A stretch of 38,682 bases of DNA from Patescibacteria group bacterium (GCA_018971265.1 JAGXBE010000003.1:1-38682), one strand, 5' to 3'. Counted from the stretch's first letter, positions 1 to 8,790 are shown. Translations and numbers: made by a program. Notes: generated by a model not told the origin, from the letters alone.

Positions 1-1010
1 CTCGTCATCGCCACCATGATGCCCGGTATCTCCGGATGTTTGCCGAGGGCGTTTGATATGGAAGAGCCGCCTTTGACGTCCACGGCAACCTCGCCAAGCA
101 CGCTCGCGTACACGGCATTGTCGACAACAGATGCGGAAATATCGAGTGCTTGGACGACCGAAACACCTGATATGAGCATGGTGGAAAAGTTGTCCGCGAT
201 GCGCGCGAGATATAGCTTTTTATAAAGGTCGCCGACGTACGGTACCGAGAGCTTCAAGTCGTCAAGGATGAGCTTGCCGCGGGCGGTCTTTCCAAGCTGC
301 CATACATAAAAGCCAAGGGCGATGAGTCCGATGAGCAGAAAGATTCCGTAGTTGACAAGAAAGTTTGAGAAACCGATCACTATGCTCGTATAGAGCGGTA
401 TTGCCTGACCGGAATCAAGCAAGATGGCGCTTATTTTCGGGATGACCAGCGTAAGCATGAGCGCCATCACTCCGAAAAAGATCCCGATGACGAAAATCGG
501 GTAGATGAGGGCGTTTTCCGCCTTACTGACTATGTCGTACGAGCGGTCGAGGTAGTCGGCAAGATACGTGAATGTTTCGGAAAGTTTTCCAGACTCCTCG
601 CCTGCGCTGACCATGTTCACATAGAATGCTGCGAAAACCTTCGGATGGCGGGCAAGCGCTTTACTTATGGGGTTCCCGCCTTGAATGTCGTCCCCTACCT
701 CGGAAAGAACCTTTGCAAGCGGCTTATTGTCGACCTCAGCCGCAAGGAGGCGAAATACGCGTAGCGCGGACACCTGCGCTTCAAACAGGGTCGCTATCTG
801 GCGCGAAAGGATGACGATATCTTTATTGGAGATTCTGTTGAAAAACGGAATCTCGATTTCGAGCGGCGAACGTTTTTCCGTTGAATCGATTACCGAGACG
901 ATGAGGTTGCGCCGCTGGAGCGCAGAAACCGCGACTTCCTGTGAAGGCGCTTCGATGGTTCCCTCTCGCTCATGCCCGTCTTGATCAATCGCGTGGTATT
1001 TGAAAAGCAT
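1..1010 (-). CDS. pilC: Type IV pilus inner-membrane platform protein PilC (type II secretion F family), 3' end truncated by window edge
   Basis: Minus-strand reading from ATG at 1010: MLFKYHAIDQDGHEREGTIEAPSQEVAVSALQRRNLIVSV...FNRISNKDIVILSRQIATLFEAQVSALRVFRLLAAEVDNKPLAKVLSEVGDDIQGGNPISKALARHPKVFAAFYVNMVSAGEESGKL; typical GspF/PilC; next to pilT. Confidence 0.9.
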   Translation of the reverse strand, partial: MLFKYHAIDQDGHEREGTIEAPSQEVAVSALQRRNLIVSVIDSTEKRSPLEIEIPFFNRISNKDIVILSRQIATLFEAQVSALRVFRLLAAEVDNKPLAKVLSEVGDDIQGGNPISKALARHPKVFAAFYVNMVSAGEESGKLSETFTYLADYLDRSYDIVSKAENALIYPIFVIGIFFGVMALMLTLVIPKISAILLDSGQAIPLYTSIVIGFSNFLVNYGIFLLIGLIALGFYVWQLGKTARGKLILDDLKLSVPYVGDLYKKLYLARIADNFSTMLISGVSVVQALDISASVVDNAVYASVLGEVAVDVKGGSSISNALGKHPEIPGIMVAMT

Positions 1011-1012
1011 GG

Positions 1013-2074
1013 TCAGAGATACCGCTCGAAAGTTTTTGGATCCATCGCGTGCTCGTAGGCGTGCTCGACGGTCACCTCCCCTCGATGCACGAGGTCCGCG
1101 AGCATGCGGTCCATGTCGATCATACCTTCTTGCGAAGAGGTTTGGATGACCGCGCTTATTTCGTGAGTCTGCGCTTCGCGAATAAGGTTTGCCACTGCGT
1201 TGTTGTTGATGAGAAGCTCATACGCCGGGATAAGCCCGCCTGAAACGCGCGGTATAAGCCGCTGGGAGAAAATGCCCGCGAGCGAACCGGCGAGTTGCAC
1301 GCGCACCTGCCCCTGCTGTTCTGCGGGGAACATATCGATAATGCGGTCAATGGTCTGCGCGGCGTTATTCGTGTGCAACGTCGATAAGACGAGATGGCCG
1401 GTCTCAGCCGCGGTTACGGCGGCGGAGATGGTCTCGTAATCGCGCATTTCACCGACCATGATGACATCCACGTCCTCGCGGAAAGCGCTTTGGAGCGCAG
1501 CGTGGAAGTCGGGCGCGTCGATGTAAACCTCACGCTGGTGGATGAGGGATTTATTCGGCGTAAAAAGATACTCCACCGGATCTTCGATAGTGAGGATGTG
1601 CTCCGCACGCGAGTCGTTGATACGGTTTATCATCGCGGCAAGCGTCGTTGACTTCCCCTGCCCTACCGGCCCGACTGTAAGGAAAAATCCCTGGGTACGC
1701 TGCGTGAAAACCTCGAGTACGGAGGGCAGATTCAGTTCGGTAAAGGTGCGGATTGCGTGCGGTATGAGTCGGAAGGCGATGGCAGTCCCCCCTTGCACGC
1801 GGTAACCGTTAACTCGGAAACGCATGTCCTTTCCGTACGCGTAAGAAAGGTCTATCGTCTGATTTTCTCGAAACGAATCCCAGCGATCCGGAGGTACGAT
1901 GCTTTTCAGCATCGCTTCGGTTTCCTCGGCAGTAAGCGCGGGATATTTTGAGAGTGGGATGAGCGCACCCGAGACGCGCAGCATCGGCGAGCCGCCGACG
2001 AAGATGTGTAGGTCGGAACCGCTCTCGGCAATGACAAGATCAAGGAGCTCCTCAAGTCGTTTTTCAGCAGCCAT
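1013..2074 (-). CDS. pilT: Type IV pilus retraction ATPase PilT
   Basis: GPVGQGKST Walker A, EDPVEY, VGEMRDYETI, HLVLSTLHTNNAAQTIDRIID; likely start MAAEKRLEELLD at 2074 rather than ORF start 2137. Confidence 0.9.
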   Translation of the reverse strand: MAAEKRLEELLDLVIAESGSDLHIFVGGSPMLRVSGALIPLSKYPALTAEETEAMLKSIVPPDRWDSFRENQTIDLSYAYGKDMRFRVNGYRVQGGTAIAFRLIPHAIRTFTELNLPSVLEVFTQRTQGFFLTVGPVGQGKSTTLAAMINRINDSRAEHILTIEDPVEYLFTPNKSLIHQREVYIDAPDFHAALQSAFREDVDVIMVGEMRDYETISAAVTAAETGHLVLSTLHTNNAAQTIDRIIDMFPAEQQGQVRVQLAGSLAGIFSQRLIPRVSGGLIPAYELLINNNAVANLIREAQTHEISAVIQTSSQEGMIDMDRMLADLVHRGEVTVEHAYEHAMDPKTFERYL

Positions 2075-2081
2075 ATTTTTG

Positions 2082-2489
2082 TTAGGAATTTCCTCCCATG
2101 CCGGGAGCGTCTTTTTCGATAATACGCACGGTCTCAATAAGAACCTCGGAAGGGATTGCGGATGCCTTTACGATGTAACCGTTGGCGGCGAGCTGCTTCG
2201 CCTTCTCAAAATCGGAATCCTGGCCCTGATTCGAGAGGATGATTACTTTTGATCCTTTCGCGAGGTTTTCTTTTCGTATCGTTTCGAGCGTTTCAAAACC
2301 GCTCATACCCGGCATAATGATGTCGAGAAGGATGGCGTCCGGCACAACAGCGCCTTCCTTGCGGAGTGCGGCAAGAAGGTCCTTGCCGTCGCCGAACACG
2401 GTCACTTCGTGCCCGGCGTTTTTAAACTTGATTGCATAGAGATCAAGTAAGAATCTGTCGTCGTCAACGAGATATACGTGGTAAGCCAT
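2082..2489 (-). CDS. Stand-alone CheY-like response regulator receiver protein
   Basis: YLVDDDRFLLDLYAIKFKNAGHEV...AILLDIIMPGMSGFETLETIRK...VIILSNQGQ...GYIVKAS. Confidence 0.87.
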   Translation of the reverse strand: MAYHVYLVDDDRFLLDLYAIKFKNAGHEVTVFGDGKDLLAALRKEGAVVPDAILLDIIMPGMSGFETLETIRKENLAKGSKVIILSNQGQDSDFEKAKQLAANGYIVKASAIPSEVLIETVRIIEKDAPGMGGNS

Positions 2490-2515
2490 CGTCAGTCAGT
2501 ATAGTACATAAATAA

Positions 2516-4288
2516 TCAATCATTATCCCCCTCGGGGAAAAGCTCGCCGCCGAGCGTGTTGATTTCTTCAAAGGAAACCTCGCCGCCGAGGGCCTTCACG
2601 ATGGCATCCTCGCGCATGGTAAGCATGCCGCTCAAACGCGCCGCGCCGTAGATGCGCTCCTCAATCGGCTCCTTCAGCACGACCTGCTCAATCTTCTTAT
2701 CCATGCGCAATATTTCAAAGACGCCCATGCGGCCGTGCGTGCCGTTCGGGCATTCCGCTGTGGGGGCCGCATGATAGAACTCCTTGAAGGGCGGGAGTTT
2801 TTGGCGGTACTCTTCCGGCAAGTCGGCGAATTGCCGATCGAGGAAAAGTTTGATGCTGCCGGTAATCGGAAACGGTTTGCCGCCACCCTCGCAAAGCTTC
2901 TGGACAAGGCGCTGCCCGATAACGGCAATGAGTGTGGGGGCGATAAGAAACGGGTCGACACCCATGTCAATAAGTCGCGGGATCGCACCGGCGGCGGTGT
3001 TCGTGTGGATGGTCGAAAAGACGAGATGGCCCGTGAGGGCCGCTTGCACGGCAAGCGCCGCGGTTTCTTTGTCGCGGATTTCGCCAACCATGATGACATC
3101 GGGGTCTTGGCGCAAAATGGAACGGAGTCCGCTCGCAAAGGTGTACCCTATCTCGGGTCGTACCTGGCTTTGGGAAACGCCAGGAACCTCGTATTCAACG
3201 GGGTCCTCCAGCGATACAACGTTTGCCGTCTCCCTATCAAGTTCGGAAAGCATCGCGAAAAGCGTCGTTGACTTACCGGAACCGGTCGGTCCGGCGATGA
3301 GAATGATGCCGTATGGAACCTTCATCATGGCGCGAACCTTCACGAGCTGCTCTTCAGAAAGACCAACCGATTCCAGCGTTGCGGTAGCGGCTGATTGATC
3401 CAAGATACGCATCACGATCTTCTCACCGAACTCTGTCGGGAATGTGGATACGCGGAAATCGATGCGCCGCGTGTCCACGTTTGCCGAGAAACGTCCGTCC
3501 TGCGGTTTTCTCTTCTCATCAAGACGCAGTTTCGCGAGAATCTTAACGCGGGCAACTACCGCTTCGTGCATCTTCGCCGGAAGCTCGAGAGAGGTGTGTA
3601 GATCGCCGTCTTCGCGGAAACGGACTCGTGTCTTCCCCGGCGATGGTTCGATATGAATGTCGGACGCGCGGCCTTCAATGGCGTACCGCAGTATCGTGGA
3701 AACGATTTTCGTCACCGGGGCATCTTCTTTCAGCGCTTCGTGCGGGCCCGAAAGAGTAAGCGGTTTATCATCGAGCGCGGACTCCGCCACGGACGGGCTG
3801 TGCGGCGCGGATGGTTCCGGCTTGGCGGTTGTTTCGTATTCAGAAAGCGCTTTGCCGATCTCGCCTGAAAGGTTTTGGTATGCGTTTAGCACGCGGTCAA
3901 AGTCCTGTTTCGTAATGAGGAAGATCTTATAAGGAATTCCGGTTTGGCCCGAGATGAACTGCAGCGCATCAAGCGCCTCGATGTTGTCGGGATCGGTAAT
4001 CCCGACCTCAAGCGCACCATCCACCATCGTAAGCGGAACGAAACCGTAATGACGGGCGGAGTCAATGGGGATGTAGCCGAACACGTCTTCAGAAGCTGGA
4101 GGGTCGCCGAGTATGCGGGTGGGGAGTCCGTACTCTTTGCCTGCGACTTCGAGCGCGTCGCGAAGCGAAACGCCATGTTCGGTAAGCGCGTCCTCAAGGG
4201 GTCGGTTCTTGGCGATGTCCGCCTCAATCGCCACGCGGTCGCTTGGAGAAATGACGCCCTTGTCAAGAAGTAGTCCGAGAAGGTTCAT
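2516..4288 (-). CDS. pilB: Type IV pilus extension ATPase PilB/GspE family
   Basis: GPTGSGKSTTLFAML, LEDPVEYEVPGVSQSQV, RSILRQDPDVIMVGEIRDKETA, ALTGHLVFSTIHTNTA; N-terminal MshEN-like region. Confidence 0.92.
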   Translation of the reverse strand: MNLLGLLLDKGVISPSDRVAIEADIAKNRPLEDALTEHGVSLRDALEVAGKEYGLPTRILGDPPASEDVFGYIPIDSARHYGFVPLTMVDGALEVGITDPDNIEALDALQFISGQTGIPYKIFLITKQDFDRVLNAYQNLSGEIGKALSEYETTAKPEPSAPHSPSVAESALDDKPLTLSGPHEALKEDAPVTKIVSTILRYAIEGRASDIHIEPSPGKTRVRFREDGDLHTSLELPAKMHEAVVARVKILAKLRLDEKRKPQDGRFSANVDTRRIDFRVSTFPTEFGEKIVMRILDQSAATATLESVGLSEEQLVKVRAMMKVPYGIILIAGPTGSGKSTTLFAMLSELDRETANVVSLEDPVEYEVPGVSQSQVRPEIGYTFASGLRSILRQDPDVIMVGEIRDKETAALAVQAALTGHLVFSTIHTNTAAGAIPRLIDMGVDPFLIAPTLIAVIGQRLVQKLCEGGGKPFPITGSIKLFLDRQFADLPEEYRQKLPPFKEFYHAAPTAECPNGTHGRMGVFEILRMDKKIEQVVLKEPIEERIYGAARLSGMLTMREDAIVKALGGEVSFEEINTLGGELFPEGDND

Positions 4289-4366
4289 CCCGTTAGAAAT
4301 TAGTACCGTTCATAAAATCAGCCCTTGGGATTATACAATTTATTCGTCTGTGATTTCTAACGGGAT
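4287..4366. promoter_or_regulatory. 14-bp perfect inverted repeat enclosing a TATAAT box and mini-ORF upstream of pilB
   Basis: ATCCCGTTAGAAAT (4287-4300)/ATTTCTAACGGGAT (4353-4366); minus-strand TATAAT at 4335-4330; mini-ORF ATG AAC GGT ACT AAT TTC TAA at 4313-4293. Confidence 0.65.
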
Positions 4367-4373
4367 TCATTAC

Positions 4374-4676
4374 TCATTTTGCGCTCATACCGGAGATTGG
4401 GGCGAACGGGTCGAGACGTCCGCTCGGTTCCGGAGAAACCTGCGTGGTGAGATCGACGAGCGCATTGAAACGCGCATCTGAAAAAATGCTGGTATCAAAT
4501 GAGATTGGCTGAAGCTCGTTAACCAGGGTCTGAAAATGCATCTGCGACTCGTTGGTCGTTGCGCTCGTGGTAAGCGGGGGTTGGTTTCCTGTTCCGGTAA
4601 AGAAATACCAGTAAGCGCCGCCTGCTATGACGAGAGTAGCGAGAATGGTGAGGATGGTGTTTGAATTAAATTTCAT
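4374..4676 (-). CDS. Small single-TM protein in pilus operon (function unknown)
   Basis: MKFNSNTILTILATLVIAGGAYWYFF; co-directional between pilO-like and pilB. Confidence 0.6.
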   Translation of the reverse strand: MKFNSNTILTILATLVIAGGAYWYFFTGTGNQPPLTTSATTNESQMHFQTLVNELQPISFDTSIFSDARFNALVDLTTQVSPEPSGRLDPFAPISGMSAK

Positions 4677-4680
4677 ATCG

Positions 4681-5235
4681 TTAACGCAGCCAATAGAGGC
4701 GTATCGTCATTTGGTAGCTGTAGATGCCGGTGTCAGAGCCCTTCACGACCAAATCCTGAATATCAAGGAGACGCTGACTTTTTTCTACTCCCTGAAGAAA
4801 TGCCTTGAATGATGCATAGGTGCCGGCTGCAGAAACCGAAAGGTCGACCGAATCAACCGGATTTGCGCCCGCAGCAAGCGTAGATTGCGGAACTCCCGAG
4901 GAACCGAGAGCGTCCTTAGAAACGTCTATATTGGAGAGCGCAAACCCCGAACGGGCGGCGAGCGCATTTAGATCAAGAATAATCCCTACGTTATCGACGG
5001 AGTCGGGGAGAAAGTTTGTGAGCCGGGCGAGATCCGTCGGGTTTATCGCATCACGAGCGGCGATGAGTTGGCTCTGCTGGGCGGCATATGCACTTGCGGC
5101 GGAGAGCGCCTGATCGTCGTTCGCAATGGCATCCTTCGTAAGAGCTATTTCACCGGTCCAGACCGGCCGTATATAGGCAAAAAAGATGCCGACAGAGATA
5201 AAAAGTGCGAGGAGCGATAGGGCGCGGCTATTCAT
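4681..5235 (-). CDS. PilO-like type IV pilus assembly protein
   Basis: N-terminal TM then coiled-coil/periplasmic domain; position after PilM and PilN-like genes. Confidence 0.65.
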   Translation of the reverse strand: MNSRALSLLALFISVGIFFAYIRPVWTGEIALTKDAIANDDQALSAASAYAAQQSQLIAARDAINPTDLARLTNFLPDSVDNVGIILDLNALAARSGFALSNIDVSKDALGSSGVPQSTLAAGANPVDSVDLSVSAAGTYASFKAFLQGVEKSQRLLDIQDLVVKGSDTGIYSYQMTIRLYWLR

Positions 5236-5879
5236 GGCGAAGAGGTTCCTGTTGTTGTCGAAGCGGCAGAAACGGACGCGGACGGAGAAAATGCGGTGAG
5301 CTTCGGGTCGAGCGTCGCAACAAACGCGAAGGAAACCGAGTTGTCTTTTCTCACGACGATATTCGAAAAAATGGCGTTCTTAATCCGGCCGTCCGCCGCG
5401 AAAACAGTGGAGGTGACCGCCAAGGCATTGAAACTTTTTGCTACTCCGGACCCCTCGACATTCATCTTCCCGGACGTGTCAAACGAGAGATGCAATGAAG
5501 TAAAACTGACGGTGGCGGGGATAATCGCCTCAATCAGATTGAAGAAGCCCGAAAGCGCGATATGGTTCGCGAGCAGGGTCTGCCCTGAACTAAGGCGATT
5601 GTGCAGTCGTACAAAGCCGTCAACAACCGCCGGATCCACGGCTGCTTCCGCTTTTGCCAGCTCTGCATCTTTCGCAGATCGAGTTGCGGCAAGAACTCTG
5701 CCGTAGAGGAAAACACCGATTGCAAGCGCGAAAACAAAAAAAAGAACTGCGTATCCGAAAAAACCGAACGCGCCGGCGTAGTCGCCGCGAAACCGACGTG
5801 CCGAAGCGGATGCCGAGTAAGGAACGAATGAAGTCGGTATCGTTGGAGGAAGAGCCATTTCGTTTTCAGTATACGCCAT
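5232..5879 (-). CDS. PilN-like type IV pilus assembly protein
   Basis: One TM (GAFGFFGYAVLFFVFALAIGVFLYGRVL), position after pilM; 4-nt overlap with PilO-like gene. Confidence 0.65.
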   Translation of the reverse strand: MAYTENEMALPPTIPTSFVPYSASASARRFRGDYAGAFGFFGYAVLFFVFALAIGVFLYGRVLAATRSAKDAELAKAEAAVDPAVVDGFVRLHNRLSSGQTLLANHIALSGFFNLIEAIIPATVSFTSLHLSFDTSGKMNVEGSGVAKSFNALAVTSTVFAADGRIKNAIFSNIVVRKDNSVSFAFVATLDPKLTAFSPSASVSAASTTTGTSSP

Positions 5880-5930
5880 TCCGGCAGAACATACGCCATC
5901 GGGTGTGCAAAACTTCTTCTTCTCGCAAAT

Positions 5931-7013
5931 CTATACGCCTTCGAGCTTGCGCAACGCGAGACCGACGGCGACCGCAAATTCTGGCCCTATGCTCTCGAGA
6001 ACCGAACGCATGAATGCCGGTGCTTCGGTCTTCGCAAAAGGGTCTGCAACATGCACGTCGATCGAAAAAACTTTCTTCGCGTATTCGTCGAGTTCTTTCG
6101 TGATTCCGCCGCCTCCCGTGAGCACGATGGAAGTAATCGATTTCTTGTGCGCCATTTCGTACTGTATAAGCACGCGCCGAGCTTCCGAAAAAATGCGCGA
6201 AAAAACAAGCTCGGGCGAACCAAAATCACCTTCCCCAAGTCCTTTTTCCTTCTTCAGGATTTCCGCTTGGGCGATGGATACGTTGCCGGAAATCGAGATG
6301 GCGCGCGTGATATCCTGGCTTCCAACGCTTATGGCGTGCGAAAGCGCAACTATTCCGCGCTCGACAACGTAGGTTTTTGTCGAAGCCGCACCGATATCGA
6401 GCACCATGACCGGCTTTACCGGCTCTTCAACCGCCGCGCGAATGGTACTGAAGATCTCGATTTCGTAAAAACTAGCGGTAAGACCTGCCCCGGCGATGAC
6501 GTTTTGGAGAAACTTCAATTCGTCATTGTGGACGGCAACGATAAGCACCTCCACCTTCCCGCGCAAAGCAATATCTTCTGAAGGAGTTTCCGCTGGCACG
6601 ATAAACCAATCAAGCTGCACTTCGGAAACCGGTACCGGTACATACTTCCGCGCTTCAAGCTGAATGACCGTCTTCTGTTCATCCGGATTCTTGCGGTATG
6701 GCAATTCAACGAGGGTAAGCAGCGAACGCGCAAACGGTATCGAGACGCCGCAACTCTTTGTCGTCACCTTCGCTTCGCGCAAAAGATCTTTCAGCGTTTC
6801 GATAATCTGCTCGGCAGAAAGATTCATTGACTGCCCGACCTCGGCGCCCCCGTAGGGCCCGAGTGCAAGTTCGCCGTAGGTTTCAAGCACCACACGACCC
6901 TGTTTCTTGCGCAACTGGACGACCTTCAAAGACGATGACCCTATATCAACGCCAAGAACGCTTTCTTCTTTGTTCTTTGCAAAAAAATTAGCGAGAGATT
7001 TCAAGCTAAACAT
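5931..7013 (-). CDS. pilM: Type IV pilus assembly ATPase-fold protein PilM
   Basis: VLGVDIGSSSLKVVQL, VMVLDIGAASTKTYVVERG, IVLTGGGG; start MFSLKSLANFF at 7013. Confidence 0.87.
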   Translation of the reverse strand: MFSLKSLANFFAKNKEESVLGVDIGSSSLKVVQLRKKQGRVVLETYGELALGPYGGAEVGQSMNLSAEQIIETLKDLLREAKVTTKSCGVSIPFARSLLTLVELPYRKNPDEQKTVIQLEARKYVPVPVSEVQLDWFIVPAETPSEDIALRGKVEVLIVAVHNDELKFLQNVIAGAGLTASFYEIEIFSTIRAAVEEPVKPVMVLDIGAASTKTYVVERGIVALSHAISVGSQDITRAISISGNVSIAQAEILKKEKGLGEGDFGSPELVFSRIFSEARRVLIQYEMAHKKSITSIVLTGGGGITKELDEYAKKVFSIDVHVADPFAKTEAPAFMRSVLESIGPEFAVAVGLALRKLEGV

Positions 7014-7027
7014 GCGAGAATAATACC

Positions 7028-7648
7028 ATGGGGCGCTGGCTCGACATCCTCTTTCCTCCGCGCGCGGACGAAGTCGCGTTACGCGGCGTCTCAAACGATG
7101 CTTTCATCGCGCTTATCGCTCCGCGCATGACGCTCAAAACGCATCCGGGCACGGTCACGCTCCTTCCCTTTTCTGTCGTTCCGGTACGCGCCGTGCTCCA
7201 TGAGGCAAAATATCACGGCAGTGAAAAGGCATTTGCCCTTCTTTCTGCCGTGCTCGCCGAATACTTGCGTGATGCCGACGAAGCGGGACGTACGACACCC
7301 TCCGTCTCTCTTGTACCAATGCCGCTCGGTACGCAGCGGCGTAAAGAACGCGGCTACAATCAGGTCGAAGAAATTGCGAATCGTACCCTACGAGAGCTCG
7401 ACGGCATCACGATTGACACGACGCTTCTCGCGCGCACGCGCGAGACCGCTTCGCAGGTCTCACTTCCCAGGAAGAAACGCGAGGAAAATATGCGGGGAGC
7501 ATTTGGGACGACACGCCTTGCAGATTCCGCTTCCACGTACATACTTCTTGACGACGTCCTTACTACCGGAGCGACGCTGCAAGCTGCAATTGATACGCTC
7601 GCGGCCGCCGGCGCTGTCCACATCATCCCGCTCGCCCTTGCTCATTGA
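7028..7648 (+). CDS. ComF-family phosphoribosyltransferase
   Basis: KYHG, VPMPLGTQRRKERGYNQVEEIA, ILLDDVLTTGATLQAA PRPP motif. Confidence 0.85.
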   Translation: MGRWLDILFPPRADEVALRGVSNDAFIALIAPRMTLKTHPGTVTLLPFSVVPVRAVLHEAKYHGSEKAFALLSAVLAEYLRDADEAGRTTPSVSLVPMPLGTQRRKERGYNQVEEIANRTLRELDGITIDTTLLARTRETASQVSLPRKKREENMRGAFGTTRLADSASTYILLDDVLTTGATLQAAIDTLAAAGAVHIIPLALAH

Positions 7649-7774
7649 GAACTCCTTGGTCGTAAGAGGGCCATCATTCATACGTCTTCAGGTGAGGCAT
7701 GTATGCGCTATACTTGACGACAGAAGCGTGGACTTGTACGCCATTATTCTTTTAAATCACAGCATTATTTCCCT

Positions 7775-8263
7775 ATGAAAAACTCATCTACTTGGACCTG
7801 GGTCGCGGTCGCGGCCATTGTTGTGTTCGGCGTATGGCTCCTCATGAGAGGTCCCGCAGCAACCACGCAAGCTCCCGGCACTTACAATGCTGCGGGTTCC
7901 GCTACCCCGGCTCCCGACTCGATGAGTGCCACAAACAGTGGCACCCATACCTCGACTACCGGCGCAAAGCCAGTCGTCACTACCGCGGGATTCGCTTCGG
8001 TCTCAAGCACCACAGCCGTCGTTGTCGGTACGGTTATTCCAAATGGTGCTCGCACGACCTACTGGTTTGAGTATGGTCCTACGATGTCCTACGGATCCTT
8101 TGCCGACACGATGTCGGCAAATGCCGGATATAAAGAAGTGGGCGCTGCTGCATACATCACTGGTCTTAAGCCGAATACAGAGTACTATTTCCGCATCGGC
8201 GCTGAAAATGCTTATGGGCGCACGTATGGCACACAGTATAAATTCATCACTGCGAGCAAGTAG
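7775..8263 (+). CDS. Secreted/membrane-anchored FN3-like domain protein
   Basis: N-terminal TM (WVAVAAIVVFGVWLLM), Thr/Ser/Ala-rich linker, ITGLKPNTEYYFRIGAENAYGRTYGTQYKF (FN3-type). Confidence 0.7.
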   Translation: MKNSSTWTWVAVAAIVVFGVWLLMRGPAATTQAPGTYNAAGSATPAPDSMSATNSGTHTSTTGAKPVVTTAGFASVSSTTAVVVGTVIPNGARTTYWFEYGPTMSYGSFADTMSANAGYKEVGAAAYITGLKPNTEYYFRIGAENAYGRTYGTQYKFITASK

Positions 8264-8282
8264 ATGGATTGCTTGCCCGAGA

Positions 8283-8312
8283 CCGCTGCCTCCCGAGGGA
8301 GGCAGCGGTTTT
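8283..8312 (+). terminator. Rho-independent terminator
   Basis: CCGCTGCCTCC-CGAG-GGAGGCAGCGG-TTTT. Confidence 0.9.
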
Positions 8313-8368
8313 CGTGTATAGAGAGCCGTCTAGTCCTTGGCGGATAAATTTGATATTCTGTTTCAAAC

Positions 8369-8455
8369 GGAGACGTGGCTGAGTGGTCGAAAGCACCTCG
8401 CTGCTAATGAGGCAGGGGAGAAATCCTCTCGTGGGTTCAAATCCCACCGTCTCCG
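8369..8455 (+). tRNA. tRNA-Ser (anticodon GCU), no encoded CCA
   Basis: Acceptor GGAGACG/CGTCTCC, anticodon loop CTGCTAA, variable arm, T-arm GTGGGTTCAAATCCCAC; 87 nt. Confidence 0.95.
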
Positions 8456-8467
8456 CATATAGAAACT

Positions 8468-8556
8468 TCAGGATTTTTCAGAGCCGCGCCGCTTCGCGGC
8501 GCAGCAATGTTTTGCCAGCAGGCAAAACCGCGAGCCAGGGTCGTAAAAATTCTTGA
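8468..8556. repeat. Folded intergenic element: outer stem plus two internal hairpins
   Basis: Outer TCAGGATTTTT (8468-8478)/AAAAATTCTTGA (8545-8556, one bulge, one G-T); GCGCCGC-TTC-GCGGCGC (8486-8502); GTTTTGCC-AGCA-GGCAAAAC (8509-8528). Confidence 0.6.
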
Positions 8557-8581
8557 GCGACGGCGAGAGAATTATTCCTGA

Positions 8582-8601
8582 TCAAGTCCGCCGTCTCCAC
8601 A
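8582..8601 (+). repeat. Imperfect duplicate of tRNA-Ser 3' end
   Basis: TCAAGTCCGCCGTCTCCACA versus tRNA TCAAATCCCACCGTCTCCGCA (8437-8457); CCGTCTCC identical. Confidence 0.5.
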
Positions 8602-8616
8602 CTTAGGTGCTCGTGT

Positions 8617-8790
8617 TTAGAGCGCTCCCGTCGCCTTGGCGAGTTTGAAGCCGAGATAGATGCCAATGAAACCCCCGATGGTGCCCCAGAGCGTGTAGGC
8701 GAAAAAATCGCCGTTCCAAAGGTACGGCAACAGACTGCCGATGGTCGAACCGACGATCATGCCGCCCCAGATGAGTGATTTGCCGCTCAT
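8617..8790 (-). CDS. Small two-TM membrane protein (57 aa)
   Basis: MSGKSLIWGGMIVGSTIGSLLPYLWNGDFFAYTLWGTIGGFIGIYLGFKLAKATGAL; hydrophobic, intact reading frame, below the ORF-track size cut. Confidence 0.6.
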   Translation of the reverse strand: MSGKSLIWGGMIVGSTIGSLLPYLWNGDFFAYTLWGTIGGFIGIYLGFKLAKATGAL

